From JAAZKV01 sp041659525 (GTDB lineage Archaea > Iainarchaeota > Iainarchaeia > Iainarchaeales > JAAZKV01), in the NCBI GenBank assembly GCA_041659525.1, contig JBAZYC010000001.1, forward strand, positions 248,001 through 312,000: 64,000 nucleotides of DNA. The letters are read 5' to 3'. Positions 43,547 through 51,105 of the stretch are shown here, one piece after another (position 1 is the first letter of the stretch; each line of letters begins with the position of its first letter). The translations under genes were made by a program, and so were the position numbers. Below the pieces are notes generated by a model, which was not told where the DNA came from, ran no database searches, and was given only the letters and a program-made list of their open reading frames with translations.

Positions 43547-44176
43547 TTAATCTTTTTGTTCCCCTTTGTTCTTCGCCATTTTAGCAGCTTTTTCTGTTGG
43601 GTCAGCTTTCTTTGTTTTTCCTTTTTCTTTAGTAGATTTCTCATCTATTTTGCCCCAATCTGCTTTTCCTAGGAATGGTTGTCTCATAGTCAAACCAATC
43701 TTTGAACTTGAAGTGTCTCCCTTTAGAGAGATTGTAACTATTCTTGCTAGTACATTATCTTCAGGAACTAATTTCTTGTCAGTTTTCTTTCCAACAAATC
43801 CTGGTAATTTTGAATCGTAATTAATGAAGTCATCCATTATTTGACTTACGTGGATTAATCCTTCAATCGGACCTATTCTTACAAATGCACCAAATTCTGT
43901 TGCTTCTGTAATTGTTCCTCTTGTAACTTCTTGTACGTGTGGTTTGTAAGTAAGCATTTCTATTTCTGCTTCGTAGTAAGCTGCTCCATCCCCTGGTATT
44001 ACGTGTCCTACTCCTACTTCTCCGATCCCAGTTACAGCGATTATTACACCATACTCATCGTTTATTCTTCCTTCGTAGTCTTCTCTGCAAATATCAATTA
44101 AAGAGTCTTTTATTTTTGTCCCAAGTTTTTTTGCTGGAACTCTTACTTTGTCAACTATTTTTGTTGTATAGAACAT
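43547..44176 (-). CDS. rpo7: RNA polymerase subunit Rpo7 (E')
   Basis: Stalk subunit that pairs with Rpo4 and binds nascent RNA. The N-terminal SHS2 domain (MFYTTKIVDKVRVPAKKLG...DYEGRINDEYGVIIAV) is followed by an S1/OB domain (VTRGTITEATEFGAFVRIGPIEGLIHVSQIMDD). Typical length is about 185; here a charged Lys-rich tail of about 25 residues is added (KGKTKKADPTEKAAKMAKNKG). Upstream lies a 293-base hairpin-rich region. Confidence 0.95.
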   Translation of the reverse strand: MFYTTKIVDKVRVPAKKLGTKIKDSLIDICREDYEGRINDEYGVIIAVTGIGEVGVGHVIPGDGAAYYEAEIEMLTYKPHVQEVTRGTITEATEFGAFVRIGPIEGLIHVSQIMDDFINYDSKLPGFVGKKTDKKLVPEDNVLARIVTISLKGDTSSSKIGLTMRQPFLGKADWGKIDEKSTKEKGKTKKADPTEKAAKMAKNKGEQKD

Positions 44177-44240
44177 TTGCCCACCTTCAAATCAAATAAA
44201 AATCAATTAAACTTACTTCTTAGCTCACCAAAATCTCTAA

Positions 44241-44401
44241 GCAAATGCCACTGCATTTGCGACCTCAGCAAAAGTACTGCTTTTGCAGAGTAGCCTTAAC
44301 TCTAAGGCAGGATTAATTAATTAACAAAAGGTCATGTTTAAAAACCATCACTTTTAGTGAAAAATTCATGATTTTTCACTGTCACAAAATGCATCATTTT
44401 G
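44241..44401. repeat. Array of five short unrelated hairpins
   Basis: Five perfect or near-perfect inverted repeats in a row: 44241-44260 (GCAAATG...CATTTGC), 44268-44286 (GCAAAAG...CTTTTGC), 44293-44308 (GCCTTA...TAAGGC), 44356-44380 (AGTGAAAAAT...ATTTTTCACT) and 44385-44401 (CAAAATG-CAT-CATTTTG). A partial further copy, AGTGAAAAATTA, follows. This lies downstream of the PIN gene and upstream of rpo7; no ORF. Confidence 0.8.
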
Positions 44402-44469
44402 TTAAAAAGTGAAAAATTACATCAAAAACTAACCTTTAAACTTAAAACTTGTCCAGGATTTTGAGTTCT

Positions 44470-44859
44470 TTATTCCCCAACTACTTCTTCAGTATCAATG
44501 TAAGTTAAGCTTCTAATAAAAATGGTTTTTCCACCTGCTTTTTTCACTCTTTGTCGGAGGTACTTATCATTTGTAGCTATTACATAGTCCTTTGAGAGAT
44601 TAACTAGTTCTGAGTCAACATCTTCTAGTGCGCTATCAAGTATTTTTACATTGTTGTTCGCAAGGACCTGATCCACTATTTTGCCTTCGTTAGCAATTTT
44701 TTTATCAGTTTTTGCGAGTCCCTTTATTTCAAAAATAACTCTACTCAGAGTATAGAATTCAGCAGGAACTTTTGATTTGATTTCTTCAAGTCCGTGTATT
44801 TTTTGTCTTACCATTGTAAGCAAAAAGTTTGTATCAAGTAGAACTTTTATTTTAGCCAT
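44470..44859 (-). CDS. PIN-domain nuclease, Fcf1/Utp24-like
   Basis: 129 residues with the archaeal Fcf1 pattern: KVLLDTNFLLTMVRQKIHG (first acidic residue), VIFEIKGLAK (second), VILDS-like KILDSALEDVDSELVNLS, and YVIATNDKYLRQRVKKAG (third Asp pair). It is predicted to be a magnesium-dependent RNase in 16S rRNA maturation, as for eukaryotic Utp24. It lies between aIF2-gamma and rpo7, its standard position in archaea. It overlaps the HIT gene by 13 bases, implying translational coupling. Confidence 0.88.
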   Translation of the reverse strand: MAKIKVLLDTNFLLTMVRQKIHGLEEIKSKVPAEFYTLSRVIFEIKGLAKTDKKIANEGKIVDQVLANNNVKILDSALEDVDSELVNLSKDYVIATNDKYLRQRVKKAGGKTIFIRSLTYIDTEEVVGE

Positions 44860-45287
44860 TTCTTTTTCACCGCGTATTTTTTTGCTTTTTCTAAAACTTC
44901 TTTTACACTAGCAATATCTTTTGGGGTCATCATTTTTTCTTCAGAATATTTCATTATAGTTCTTACTGATTCAATACTTCTTCCGAATTTTTCCATCCAC
45001 TCATATCTTGGAAGTACCCAAGTATGAAAGTGTGTTGCTATTTCTTCTTGATAGAAGAAAACTGTTTTTATTCCAAGCCCTTCTTTCATTAGAATTCTTG
45101 TTTTGAGAACCATTTTTGAATAATCAGCGTATTCTTCTTTAGTCATATCAAGAATTGATTTCATTGTTTTTCTTTTTGGTTCTACAATAAAAAAAGCAGG
45201 TATTGGGTTTTCCCAATCTTGGCCTAGAATAAAGTGTTTTGTTTCAAAGACGTCCCATTTATAGAAAGGATAATTTTTTGGGTCCAT
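44847..45287 (-). CDS. HIT-domain-like nucleotide hydrolase/transferase
   Basis: About 146 residues from an ATG at 45287 preceded by GAGG, just beyond the aIF2-gamma stop. ATHFHTWVLPRYEWM (about residues 92-106) resembles the HxHxH catalytic strand of HIT proteins; the first two His are present but the third is Trp. FKTKH-type N-terminal features (KHFILGQDWENPIPAFFIVEPKRK) and ILDMTKEEYADYSKMV match the fold. The likely chemistry is hydrolysis or transfer of nucleotide monophosphates. Its place inside a translation operon is unusual; the function is not predictable. Confidence 0.75.
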   Translation of the reverse strand: MDPKNYPFYKWDVFETKHFILGQDWENPIPAFFIVEPKRKTMKSILDMTKEEYADYSKMVLKTRILMKEGLGIKTVFFYQEEIATHFHTWVLPRYEWMEKFGRSIESVRTIMKYSEEKMMTPKDIASVKEVLEKAKKYAVKKKWLK

Positions 45288-45298
45288 ATTTTTGGCCT

Positions 45299-46885
45299 CT
45301 AAATTACTTCCCCAAATGCGATTAGTCTCCATTGTCCGTTAATGTTTTTACTGATTGCAACTTTTTCGTTTTTTTCTGCGATTACTTCGTTCTTCAAATT
45401 TAATATAGTTGCTTTTGAATCGCTCTTTACAACAAATCCAACTACTGTGTTTGTTCCAATTGTAATTACTAATGGTTCTGTTACTTTGATCATTGCTTTG
45501 TCTTTCATGTTTTGTTCTATCATTCTCTCAAACATATTTACTTTCAAAATTAATTCTTTTACTGGCGCAGGAGTTGAAGAGGGCTTTGCAGCGATTTGTC
45601 CTCTTAGTTGATCGTTTTGTGCTACGCTTGGGTCAAGTGTTGTTCCTATTGCAAGTAGTCCGCCTGGATGAGCTTTTTGCATCATTCCTTGATCAGTTGC
45701 AATGCTTAGTACTTTTGTAAGTGTTTTTCCTTTTAGTCCTGGGCAGAGTTCTATTTCATCTCCAACATTAATTACTCCTTGTGCAATACTTCCACCGATT
45801 ACTGCGCCTTTCAAATCTTTTATTTTAGTTCCTGGTTTGTTTATGTCAAAGCTTCTTGCAACAAACATCTTTAGTGGTTTTGATTCGTCAAAAACAGGAG
45901 TGGGTATGTGTGTTTCTATTGCTTCGATTAGTGAGTCAACATTTATTCCAAAGTTTGCAACTGTTGGAATTATTGGTGCGTCTTTGTAACCGTAACTATC
46001 CATGAAAGTTCTAATTGCTTTGTAATTTTCAAGTGCTTTTTCTTTTGTAATTAAATCAACTTTGTTTTGAGCAACAACTACTTTGTCTACTCCTGCAAAT
46101 TTTAGCGCCATTAAGTGTTCAATTGTTCTTGGTTGTGGGCATACTTCGTTAGCAGCTATTACTAGTACTGCTCCGTTCATTAGTGCTGCTCCGCTTAGCA
46201 TTGTAGTCATTAATGTTTCGTGTCCAGGAGCATCAACAAAACTTATTACTCTTTTACTTAGTACTTCTGCAGGTTGTCCATTGTACTCTGGTTTGTTGTT
46301 ATAATAATTTCCTGAACTTGTTTTCATTTTGTAAAAAGTTACATCAGCGTACCCTAATCTAATTGAGATTCCTCTTTTGAGTTCTTCGCTGTGAGTATCG
46401 CACCATTTTCCAGTTAGTGCTTTTGTTAAAGAAGTTTTACCATGATCAACGTGACCAATCATCCCAATATTTATTTCGGGTTGAATTACTTCTTTTATTT
46501 TTTTAACGTGAGTATGTTCAGTTGATTCAACTTTATGCTCATCAGAGTGCTTGTGCTCATCAGAGTGCTTGTGCTCATCAGAGTGCTTGTGCTCATTATG
46601 AACCTTGTGTTCAACAGACTTATCATCAACAGAAAGTTTGTGTTTTTCATCATGAACTTTTTCTTCATGAACTTTTTCATCATGCGTTTTAACAGATGGA
46701 ACTTCTTTTTCAGAATGGGTTTTTTCTTGAAGTTCCTCTGTTGCTACAGTTTTCTTTTTAGATTTAACTTTAGTTTCTTTAGGAGCATCTAGTGATTGTT
46801 CTTTTTTCTTAGGAGCTTTTTTAACATGCGCTACTTTAGGCGCAACTACCCCTTCTGTATCTTTTTTTTTCACAACCACTATCAT
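45299..46885 (-). CDS. eif2g: Translation initiation factor aIF2 gamma with His-rich extension
   Basis: GTPase subunit that carries initiator tRNA to the small subunit. G1 is GHVDHGKTS (residues 144-152), G3 is VDAPGHE and G4 is AQNKVDL; domains II and III follow (MFVARSFDINKPGTK; EPLVITIGTNTVVGFV). The core begins near residue 135. Before it lies about 130 residues rich in Lys, Glu and His (17 His), including three tandem copies of HSDEHK; normal aIF2-gamma lacks this. AAGGTGA directly abuts the ATG at 46885, so a GTG at 46879 may be the true start. The core signature CxxC-x-CxxC zinc knuckle is not obvious. Confidence 0.95.
   Translation of the reverse strand: MIVVVKKKDTEGVVAPKVAHVKKAPKKKEQSLDAPKETKVKSKKKTVATEELQEKTHSEKEVPSVKTHDEKVHEEKVHDEKHKLSVDDKSVEHKVHNEHKHSDEHKHSDEHKHSDEHKVESTEHTHVKKIKEVIQPEINIGMIGHVDHGKTSLTKALTGKWCDTHSEELKRGISIRLGYADVTFYKMKTSSGNYYNNKPEYNGQPAEVLSKRVISFVDAPGHETLMTTMLSGAALMNGAVLVIAANEVCPQPRTIEHLMALKFAGVDKVVVAQNKVDLITKEKALENYKAIRTFMDSYGYKDAPIIPTVANFGINVDSLIEAIETHIPTPVFDESKPLKMFVARSFDINKPGTKIKDLKGAVIGGSIAQGVINVGDEIELCPGLKGKTLTKVLSIATDQGMMQKAHPGGLLAIGTTLDPSVAQNDQLRGQIAAKPSSTPAPVKELILKVNMFERMIEQNMKDKAMIKVTEPLVITIGTNTVVGFVVKSDSKATILNLKNEVIAEKNEKVAISKNINGQWRLIAFGEVI
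46532..46594 (-). repeat. 18-bp in-frame tandem repeat in aIF2-gamma gene
   Basis: On the plus strand GTGCTCATCAGAGTGCTT recurs three times without change, followed by a partial copy. It encodes repeated HSDEHK units in the N-terminal extension. Perfect identity between copies points to recent expansion. Confidence 0.9.
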
Positions 46886-46918
46886 TCACCTTCAACTCAA
46901 AACTAATTTAGCACCCTG

Positions 46919-46973
46919 TACCCGTTAGGGTATTTAGTGCTTACACTTTACACTCGCAGAGTGTTTAGTGCTT
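46919..46973 (-). repeat. Duplicated S6e gene end with two hairpins
   Basis: The last bases of the S6e gene, AAGCACTAAA (46973-46964, including the stop), recur at 46942-46933. Each copy is followed by a perfect hairpin: ACACTC-TGC-GAGTGT (46964-46950) and TACCC-TAAC-GGGTA (46932-46919). Confidence 0.8.
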
Positions 46974-47438
46974 TGCTTTTTTTACTCCGCTTCCTAGTTC
47001 AGCGCTTCCAGCTTGTTCAAGACTTTTCTTGATCATTCTTTCTTTAGCTGATAATGCGTCGTCTCCAAGAGCTTCTTTCTTTGCTAGTACTTGAGAAATA
47101 TCAACTGTTCCAACTTTTGTAACTATTATATTTAGTTGTGCAGTTTCTTCGCTTACTGTGCTTCCTCTTACTGAGATTCTTTTTCTATCTCCTTTTTTTG
47201 AAGATCTAAATCCAGAGGCTTTTCCTGTCAAGATTTTTTTTCTTGCTGATCCAACCAAAGATACGTTCATTGGGAATCCTTGTTTGTCGCTTCCTCCAGT
47301 TATTTTTCCTTCATAGCCAGCTAGTCCTAATTCGTCTAACTTAACCATATCTCCTATTTTTTTTCCAACGAACAATTCTGCTTCATTGTTTGCTGTGTAT
47401 CCTTTTCCAGTTTTTTGATCGCTTACTACGAACTTCAT
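46965..47438 (-). CDS. rps6e: Ribosomal protein S6e (eS6)
   Basis: 157 residues from an ATG at 47438 with GGGTGA five bases before it. The sequence KFVVSDQKTGKGYTA, GLAGYEGKITGGSDKQGFPM and RRKSVRG-like GDRKRISVRGSTVSEETAQLN is the S6e core. Archaeal S6e is usually about 125-130 residues, so the C-terminal helical tail (AKERMIKKSLEQAGSAELG) is a modest extension. It lies between aIF5B and aIF2-gamma, the conserved archaeal arrangement. Confidence 0.95.
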   Translation of the reverse strand: MKFVVSDQKTGKGYTANNEAELFVGKKIGDMVKLDELGLAGYEGKITGGSDKQGFPMNVSLVGSARKKILTGKASGFRSSKKGDRKRISVRGSTVSEETAQLNIIVTKVGTVDISQVLAKKEALGDDALSAKERMIKKSLEQAGSAELGSGVKKAKH

Positions 47439-47512
47439 TTCAATCACCCATTCTTTAAAAATAATAGCCCTAAGAAACCATTTTATTCCTTCCCTAGAGA
47501 TAAAAATTCAAC

Positions 47513-49261
47513 TTATTCTTCATTGTTCACCGCTTGTTTTGCTTTGATTTTGTTTAACAAATCCAGCTCATCATTAGTAAAATCGCTTAAGTATTTCTCT
47601 AAATCACAGTATTGCTTTGCAGGGATACAAGTGTAAAGTTTGTCTCCTTCGAAAAGGTTTCTTCCTACGTTTGCTCCGTCAATAGAAATCGCTATTTCGT
47701 CCCCTTTTTTTGCATCTTTTACTGCTTTTCCTTCGTTTTGCATTCCTTCTATCTTTCCTATTTCTCTACCATCTTTGTTCATTACTTTCCAGCCCTCTCT
47801 TAGCTTGCCTTCAAGTATTTTTACCCCAACAATTGCTGGTTTTGTGTTTCTAAATACTTTTCCTCGTAATACTTCAAATTCTACTGGCCAAACTAAGCAA
47901 GCCATTTCGTTTTGCTTTGCTAGTCTTCTTGATTCATCTACCCATGTTTTATAATTTTCAATTAAGTGGTAAATTACTTTTTCACTAAAAATTCTTATTC
48001 CTCTTTTTTCTGCTTCAATAACTGCATCAGCATCAGTTCCAACATTAAATCCAAGTACTACTCCCAGTAGTGGGTCTTGGCATTGTAGTGAAGCTGCTTC
48101 CATTACATCTTTTTTTGTAACGTTTCCAATATCCGCTTTTCTTAATTGGTAACCTTCTTTTTTTAATAAATGCATCATTGCTTCAAGCGAACCAATTGCA
48201 TCTGCTTTCACAATTAATCCTACATTATCAGAAGCGTAGTGTGTTTCTTTGAATTCTGCTTTTAATTCATCTACTTCTTTTCCTGTTTTAATTCCAGTGA
48301 GTGTTGCTCCTGCTAAAACATCATCTAGTCCTGGTGCAGAAATTTTTACTCCAGTTGCAGCCGCTACGCTTTTTACTGAAGTAAATTTTTCTTTAGTCAT
48401 TCTCATTTCTTGTAATGGTTTTGGTTCAAGTAGTGCGCGTATTTTTGTAGTAATTACTCCTTTTTTTCCAACTACTGCGATTTCGTCATTAACGTGAAGA
48501 GTTCCTTGGTAGAGTATTACATCAATTGTAATTCCTAATCCTTTTTCTTCTTTTGATTCTAGTACAGCTGCTTTTGCAGTTTCATCAGTGCTTATGTCAA
48601 GTTTTTTTTCTAAATATTTTTGAGATAAACCTGATAACAAAGTTAATAGTTCAGCTAGTCCTTCTTTTGTTTTTGCAGATACGGGTACAATTGGTATTTG
48701 TTTTCCAAAAGCACATCTGTCAAATCTTTCTCCTTCAAATCCGTGTTCAAATAATTTTCCAACAAGCGTGTATAACTTTTCATCAAACAATTGTTGACTT
48801 CGCGCGTTGTGTGTTGCAATATTTTCTAAAAAGCTTCCTTCTTTTGAAGAATAAAAAGGCATTAAATCTATTTTTGTCATTGCGATTACGAACGGAACTT
48901 TGTAAGCTTTTAGTATTTCAATTGCTTCTATTGTTTGGGGTTGGATTCCTTGCATAGCGTCAATTACTAATATTGCAAGGTCAGCAATTCCGCCTCCGCG
49001 TTTTCTTAAGTTTGTAAAAGCTTCGTGTCCAGGAGTATCAATGAAAAGTAATCCAGGTATAGTTAAGTTGAATCCAAATTTTTTTATTATTGGTCCAGCT
49101 AGGCCTTGGATTATATCAATTGGAACTTCTGTTGCTCCAATGTGTTGAGTAATTGCTCCTGCTTCTTTAGCGCAAACCCTCGAGTCTCTAATCGCGTCAA
49201 GCAAGGAGGTTTTTCCATGATCAACGTGACCAAGAACTGTTATTATGGGTTGTCTAATCAT
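47513..49261 (-). CDS. infB: Translation initiation factor aIF5B (archaeal IF2)
   Basis: GTPase that promotes ribosomal subunit joining. G1 is GHVDHGKTSL at the N-terminus, G3 is IDTPGHEAF and G4 is TKIDLM; the four domains of aIF5B follow (domain II from about residue 225, domain III around 345-455, domain IV with VWPVEFEVLRGKVFRNTKP). The length of 582 is standard for the archaeal form lacking the long eukaryotic N-terminus. No intein interrupts the G domain, although archaeal infB genes often carry one. A/T-rich 17-base repeats fill the gap to ndk. Confidence 0.97.
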   Translation of the reverse strand: MIRQPIITVLGHVDHGKTSLLDAIRDSRVCAKEAGAITQHIGATEVPIDIIQGLAGPIIKKFGFNLTIPGLLFIDTPGHEAFTNLRKRGGGIADLAILVIDAMQGIQPQTIEAIEILKAYKVPFVIAMTKIDLMPFYSSKEGSFLENIATHNARSQQLFDEKLYTLVGKLFEHGFEGERFDRCAFGKQIPIVPVSAKTKEGLAELLTLLSGLSQKYLEKKLDISTDETAKAAVLESKEEKGLGITIDVILYQGTLHVNDEIAVVGKKGVITTKIRALLEPKPLQEMRMTKEKFTSVKSVAAATGVKISAPGLDDVLAGATLTGIKTGKEVDELKAEFKETHYASDNVGLIVKADAIGSLEAMMHLLKKEGYQLRKADIGNVTKKDVMEAASLQCQDPLLGVVLGFNVGTDADAVIEAEKRGIRIFSEKVIYHLIENYKTWVDESRRLAKQNEMACLVWPVEFEVLRGKVFRNTKPAIVGVKILEGKLREGWKVMNKDGREIGKIEGMQNEGKAVKDAKKGDEIAISIDGANVGRNLFEGDKLYTCIPAKQYCDLEKYLSDFTNDELDLLNKIKAKQAVNNEE

Positions 49262-49263
49262 TA

Positions 49264-49330
49264 TTTCACTTCACTTTTTATTTCAATTATTTTTTTATTT
49301 CAATTATTTTTTTATTTTAATTATTTATTT
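49264..49330 (-). repeat. A/T-rich 17-bp tandem repeat beginning at the ndk stop
   Basis: Three near-identical copies of AATAATTGAAATAAAAA (first copy AATTAAAAT variant) run from the TAA of ndk to just before the aIF5B start. There is no strong hairpin. It may be slippage-prone spacer. Confidence 0.7.
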
Positions 49331-49882
49331 TTTGTTTTTCAAATCAAGCTCTGCTTGTTTTTTTCTTGCGTGTTCTAGTTCTTCCACACTTTTTCCTTTG
49401 TCTTTGATTTCTGTGTACATTCCTTTTTCAGAGTTACAGTAAATCCAGTTAAAGTTCATTTTATCATATTCAAATAATTCTTCGTCTTTGAAGAATCTTG
49501 CTATTTCGTATTTAGCAACTTCATCATTTTCTGAAGCGTGTACTAAATTTGTTTGTGTGCTCATTGAGAAATCTCCTCTGATTGTTCCAGGTAATGCTTC
49601 TCTTCCGCATGTTTCTCCAACAAGTCTTCTTACTACACTAACTGCATCTTTTCCTTCTATCGCCATTAATATGCAAGGGATTCCTGACATGTAACCTAAT
49701 AGTTCTTCAAAAAATGGTTTGTTTGTTAAGTGTGCGTAGTGTTCTTTTAATTTGTATACTTGTAATTTATCCATTTTTAACCCAACTATCTTGAGTCCTT
49801 TTTCTTCAAATCTATTAATTATTCTTCCAATTAATGCTCTATTTATTCCATCTGGTTTTATTATGATAAGTGTTCGTCTCAT
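49325..49882 (-). CDS. ndk: Nucleoside diphosphate kinase with C-terminal extension
   Basis: It transfers gamma-phosphate between nucleoside triphosphates and diphosphates through a phospho-His. The start is MRRTLIIIKPDGINR, with the catalytic His in STQTNLVHASEN (H115). RRLVGETCGREALPGTIRGDF and the Kpn loop region are normal. The protein is 185 residues, against about 150 usually: after RFFKDEELFEYDK a charged tail of about 35 residues ends in DLKNKK. GGGGATGAGAT precedes the ATG at 49882; a longer reading frame upstream is not supported. Confidence 0.96.
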   Translation of the reverse strand: MRRTLIIIKPDGINRALIGRIINRFEEKGLKIVGLKMDKLQVYKLKEHYAHLTNKPFFEELLGYMSGIPCILMAIEGKDAVSVVRRLVGETCGREALPGTIRGDFSMSTQTNLVHASENDEVAKYEIARFFKDEELFEYDKMNFNWIYCNSEKGMYTEIKDKGKSVEELEHARKKQAELDLKNKK

Positions 49883-50005
49883 TATCTCATCCCCTTTAGC
49901 AAATTTTATTTTCAACTCTTTCAATATAAAAAATATAAATTTTTTTTTAAAAAAAACTTTTTTGATTTAAAATACAATTTTTTTCTTAAAAAAACAAAAT
50001 TGAAA

Positions 50006-50025
50006 AACAAGCAAAAAAGCTTGTT
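50006..50025. terminator. Hairpin with flanking T-tracts between L24e and ndk
   Basis: AACAAGC and GCTTGTT form a 7-bp stem. On the minus strand it is followed by TTTTTCAATTTTGTTTTTTT, so it may end the L7Ae-S28e-L24e transcript about 80 bases past the stop. The other side is also T-rich. Confidence 0.5.
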
Positions 50026-50090
50026 CTTCTTTTTTTGTCTGTCCTAAAAACCTTAACAAGTAAATATTACCCTCAAATTCAGGCAATTTG

Positions 50091-50104
50091 CACTCTTAAG
50101 AGTG
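50091..50104 (-). repeat. Palindrome adjacent to L24e stop
   Basis: CACTC-TTAA-GAGTG is a perfect 14-base palindrome two bases downstream of the L24e stop codon. The same CACTC/GAGTG stem occurs after the S6e stop (46950-46964). Confidence 0.7.
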
Positions 50105-50105
50105 T

Positions 50106-50327
50106 TTATTTTTTGCTTGCTTGGTCTTTGTCTTTTGCAGACATTAAAGTTTTCTTTAGCTTGATATAGCTTTCAGTCCACTTTGTCTTGATTGGTTTTC
50201 TTCCCATTTGTATTTGGTTTTTTTCGCATTTGTTTGAGCAAAAGTAGAAGACAGTTCCTTCTCTTTTAACATACATTTTGCCCCCACCAACAGGAAGGTC
50301 GCTACCGCAAAAACTACATTTAACCAT
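50106..50327 (-). CDS. rpl24e: Ribosomal protein L24e (eL24)
   Basis: 73-residue large-subunit protein with zinc finger CSFCGSDLPVGGGKMYVKREGTVFYFCSNKCEKN, the complete C..C...C...C set. RKPIKTKWTESYIK follows as in archaeal homologues. GGTGA precedes the ATG. It is third in the L7Ae-S28e-L24e operon. Confidence 0.96.
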   Translation of the reverse strand: MVKCSFCGSDLPVGGGKMYVKREGTVFYFCSNKCEKNQIQMGRKPIKTKWTESYIKLKKTLMSAKDKDQASKK

Positions 50328-50360
50328 CGTGATTCACCTTCATTTTCCCCTAAACTTTTT

Positions 50361-50567
50361 TTACTTGATTTCTTTTGCTTCTCTTTCTGTGTCTAAAAGA
50401 ATCAAGATGTCTCCTTTTTGCACACCGCCTCTTGCGTTTCTTCTTTTAACACGGCCCTTTTCTGGTCCGTCTAAGATCTTGCAGAGGATTTGTGTAACTT
50501 CTCCATGAACCCCTGTTTGTTTTACTACTTCAACTACTTCTGCAGGTGTTCCTCTATCGTCAGCCAT
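50361..50567 (-). CDS. rps28e: Ribosomal protein S28e (eS28)
   Basis: 68 residues of OB-fold protein: PAEVVEVVKQTGVHGEVTQILCKILDGPEKGRVKRRNARGGVQKGDILILLDTEREAKEI. The RNVRGPVREGDIL family signature is present in slightly altered form (RNARGGVQKGDIL). It starts 18 bases downstream of the L7Ae stop in the conserved operon. Confidence 0.96.
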   Translation of the reverse strand: MADDRGTPAEVVEVVKQTGVHGEVTQILCKILDGPEKGRVKRRNARGGVQKGDILILLDTEREAKEIK

Positions 50568-50584
50568 TTTTCATCCCTCCACGT

Positions 50585-50947
50585 TTATTTTCTTAATTCA
50601 GCAATTTTTTTTGCTAAGTCTTTAATATCAGCTTCAGCGCTTGAATCAGTTATTGCAATTGATGCAGTAGCTGTTCTTAGTCCAGCTTTTTCACCTAAAT
50701 CTTTTTTTGTTGCAACGTAACTGAATGGTATTTGTTTTTCGTCGCATAGCACTGGTAAGTGCATTACTATTTCTTTTGGTGAAACGTCTTCAGCAATGAT
50801 TACTAACTTTGCAGTTCCTCTTTCAATTGCTTTAGTTACTTCGTTTATTCCACCTTTTACTTTTCCACTCTTAGCTGTTTTTTCAATTATTTCTAGAGTC
50901 TTGTCTCTAAGTTCGTCTGTTAATTGTACTTTTACGTATTCCGCCAT
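50585..50947 (-). CDS. rpl7ae: Ribosomal protein L7Ae (eL8), kink-turn binder
   Basis: 120-residue protein that binds kink-turns in 23S rRNA, box C/D and H/ACA guide RNAs and RNase P. TAKSGKVKGGINEVTKAIERGTAKLVIIAEDVSP is the RNA-binding signature, and LCDEKQIPFSYVATKKDLGEKAG is the typical loop. The ATG at 50947 follows GGAGGTG by six bases. It is first gene of its operon, with a leader of about 70 bases and an A/T-rich box (TTTTTAAAG) near 51042-51050. Autoregulation through a leader kink-turn is known in other archaea, but I could not identify the motif here. Confidence 0.96.
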   Translation of the reverse strand: MAEYVKVQLTDELRDKTLEIIEKTAKSGKVKGGINEVTKAIERGTAKLVIIAEDVSPKEIVMHLPVLCDEKQIPFSYVATKKDLGEKAGLRTATASIAITDSSAEADIKDLAKKIAELRK

Positions 50948-51105
50948 AATATACACCTCCGCGTCAACCGCCGTTAAAATATAGCGTCTGCTTCATAGGC
51001 AAAAAAAGCCCTGAAATTAAAATAATCCCCCTTAGAAAGCTTTAAAAATATGGCTAAAAGGCTTAAAAAAAGCTAATTTTGACTTAGTTAAATAACTTAA
51101 AAGTT

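Noticed and set aside
46495..46792. Repetitive Leu/Val or Met/Phe ORFs in both strands over the aIF2-gamma extension
   Set aside because: The 18-bp repeat is open in several frames; only the His-rich frame continues into the GTPase domain.
47513..49261. Intein in aIF5B, as often found in archaea
   Set aside because: The G domain and other blocks are continuous and the length is normal.
50948..51105. Kink-turn autoregulatory element in the L7Ae leader
   Set aside because: Known in other archaea, but I could not find a convincing C/D-like GA-GA internal loop in this leader by eye.
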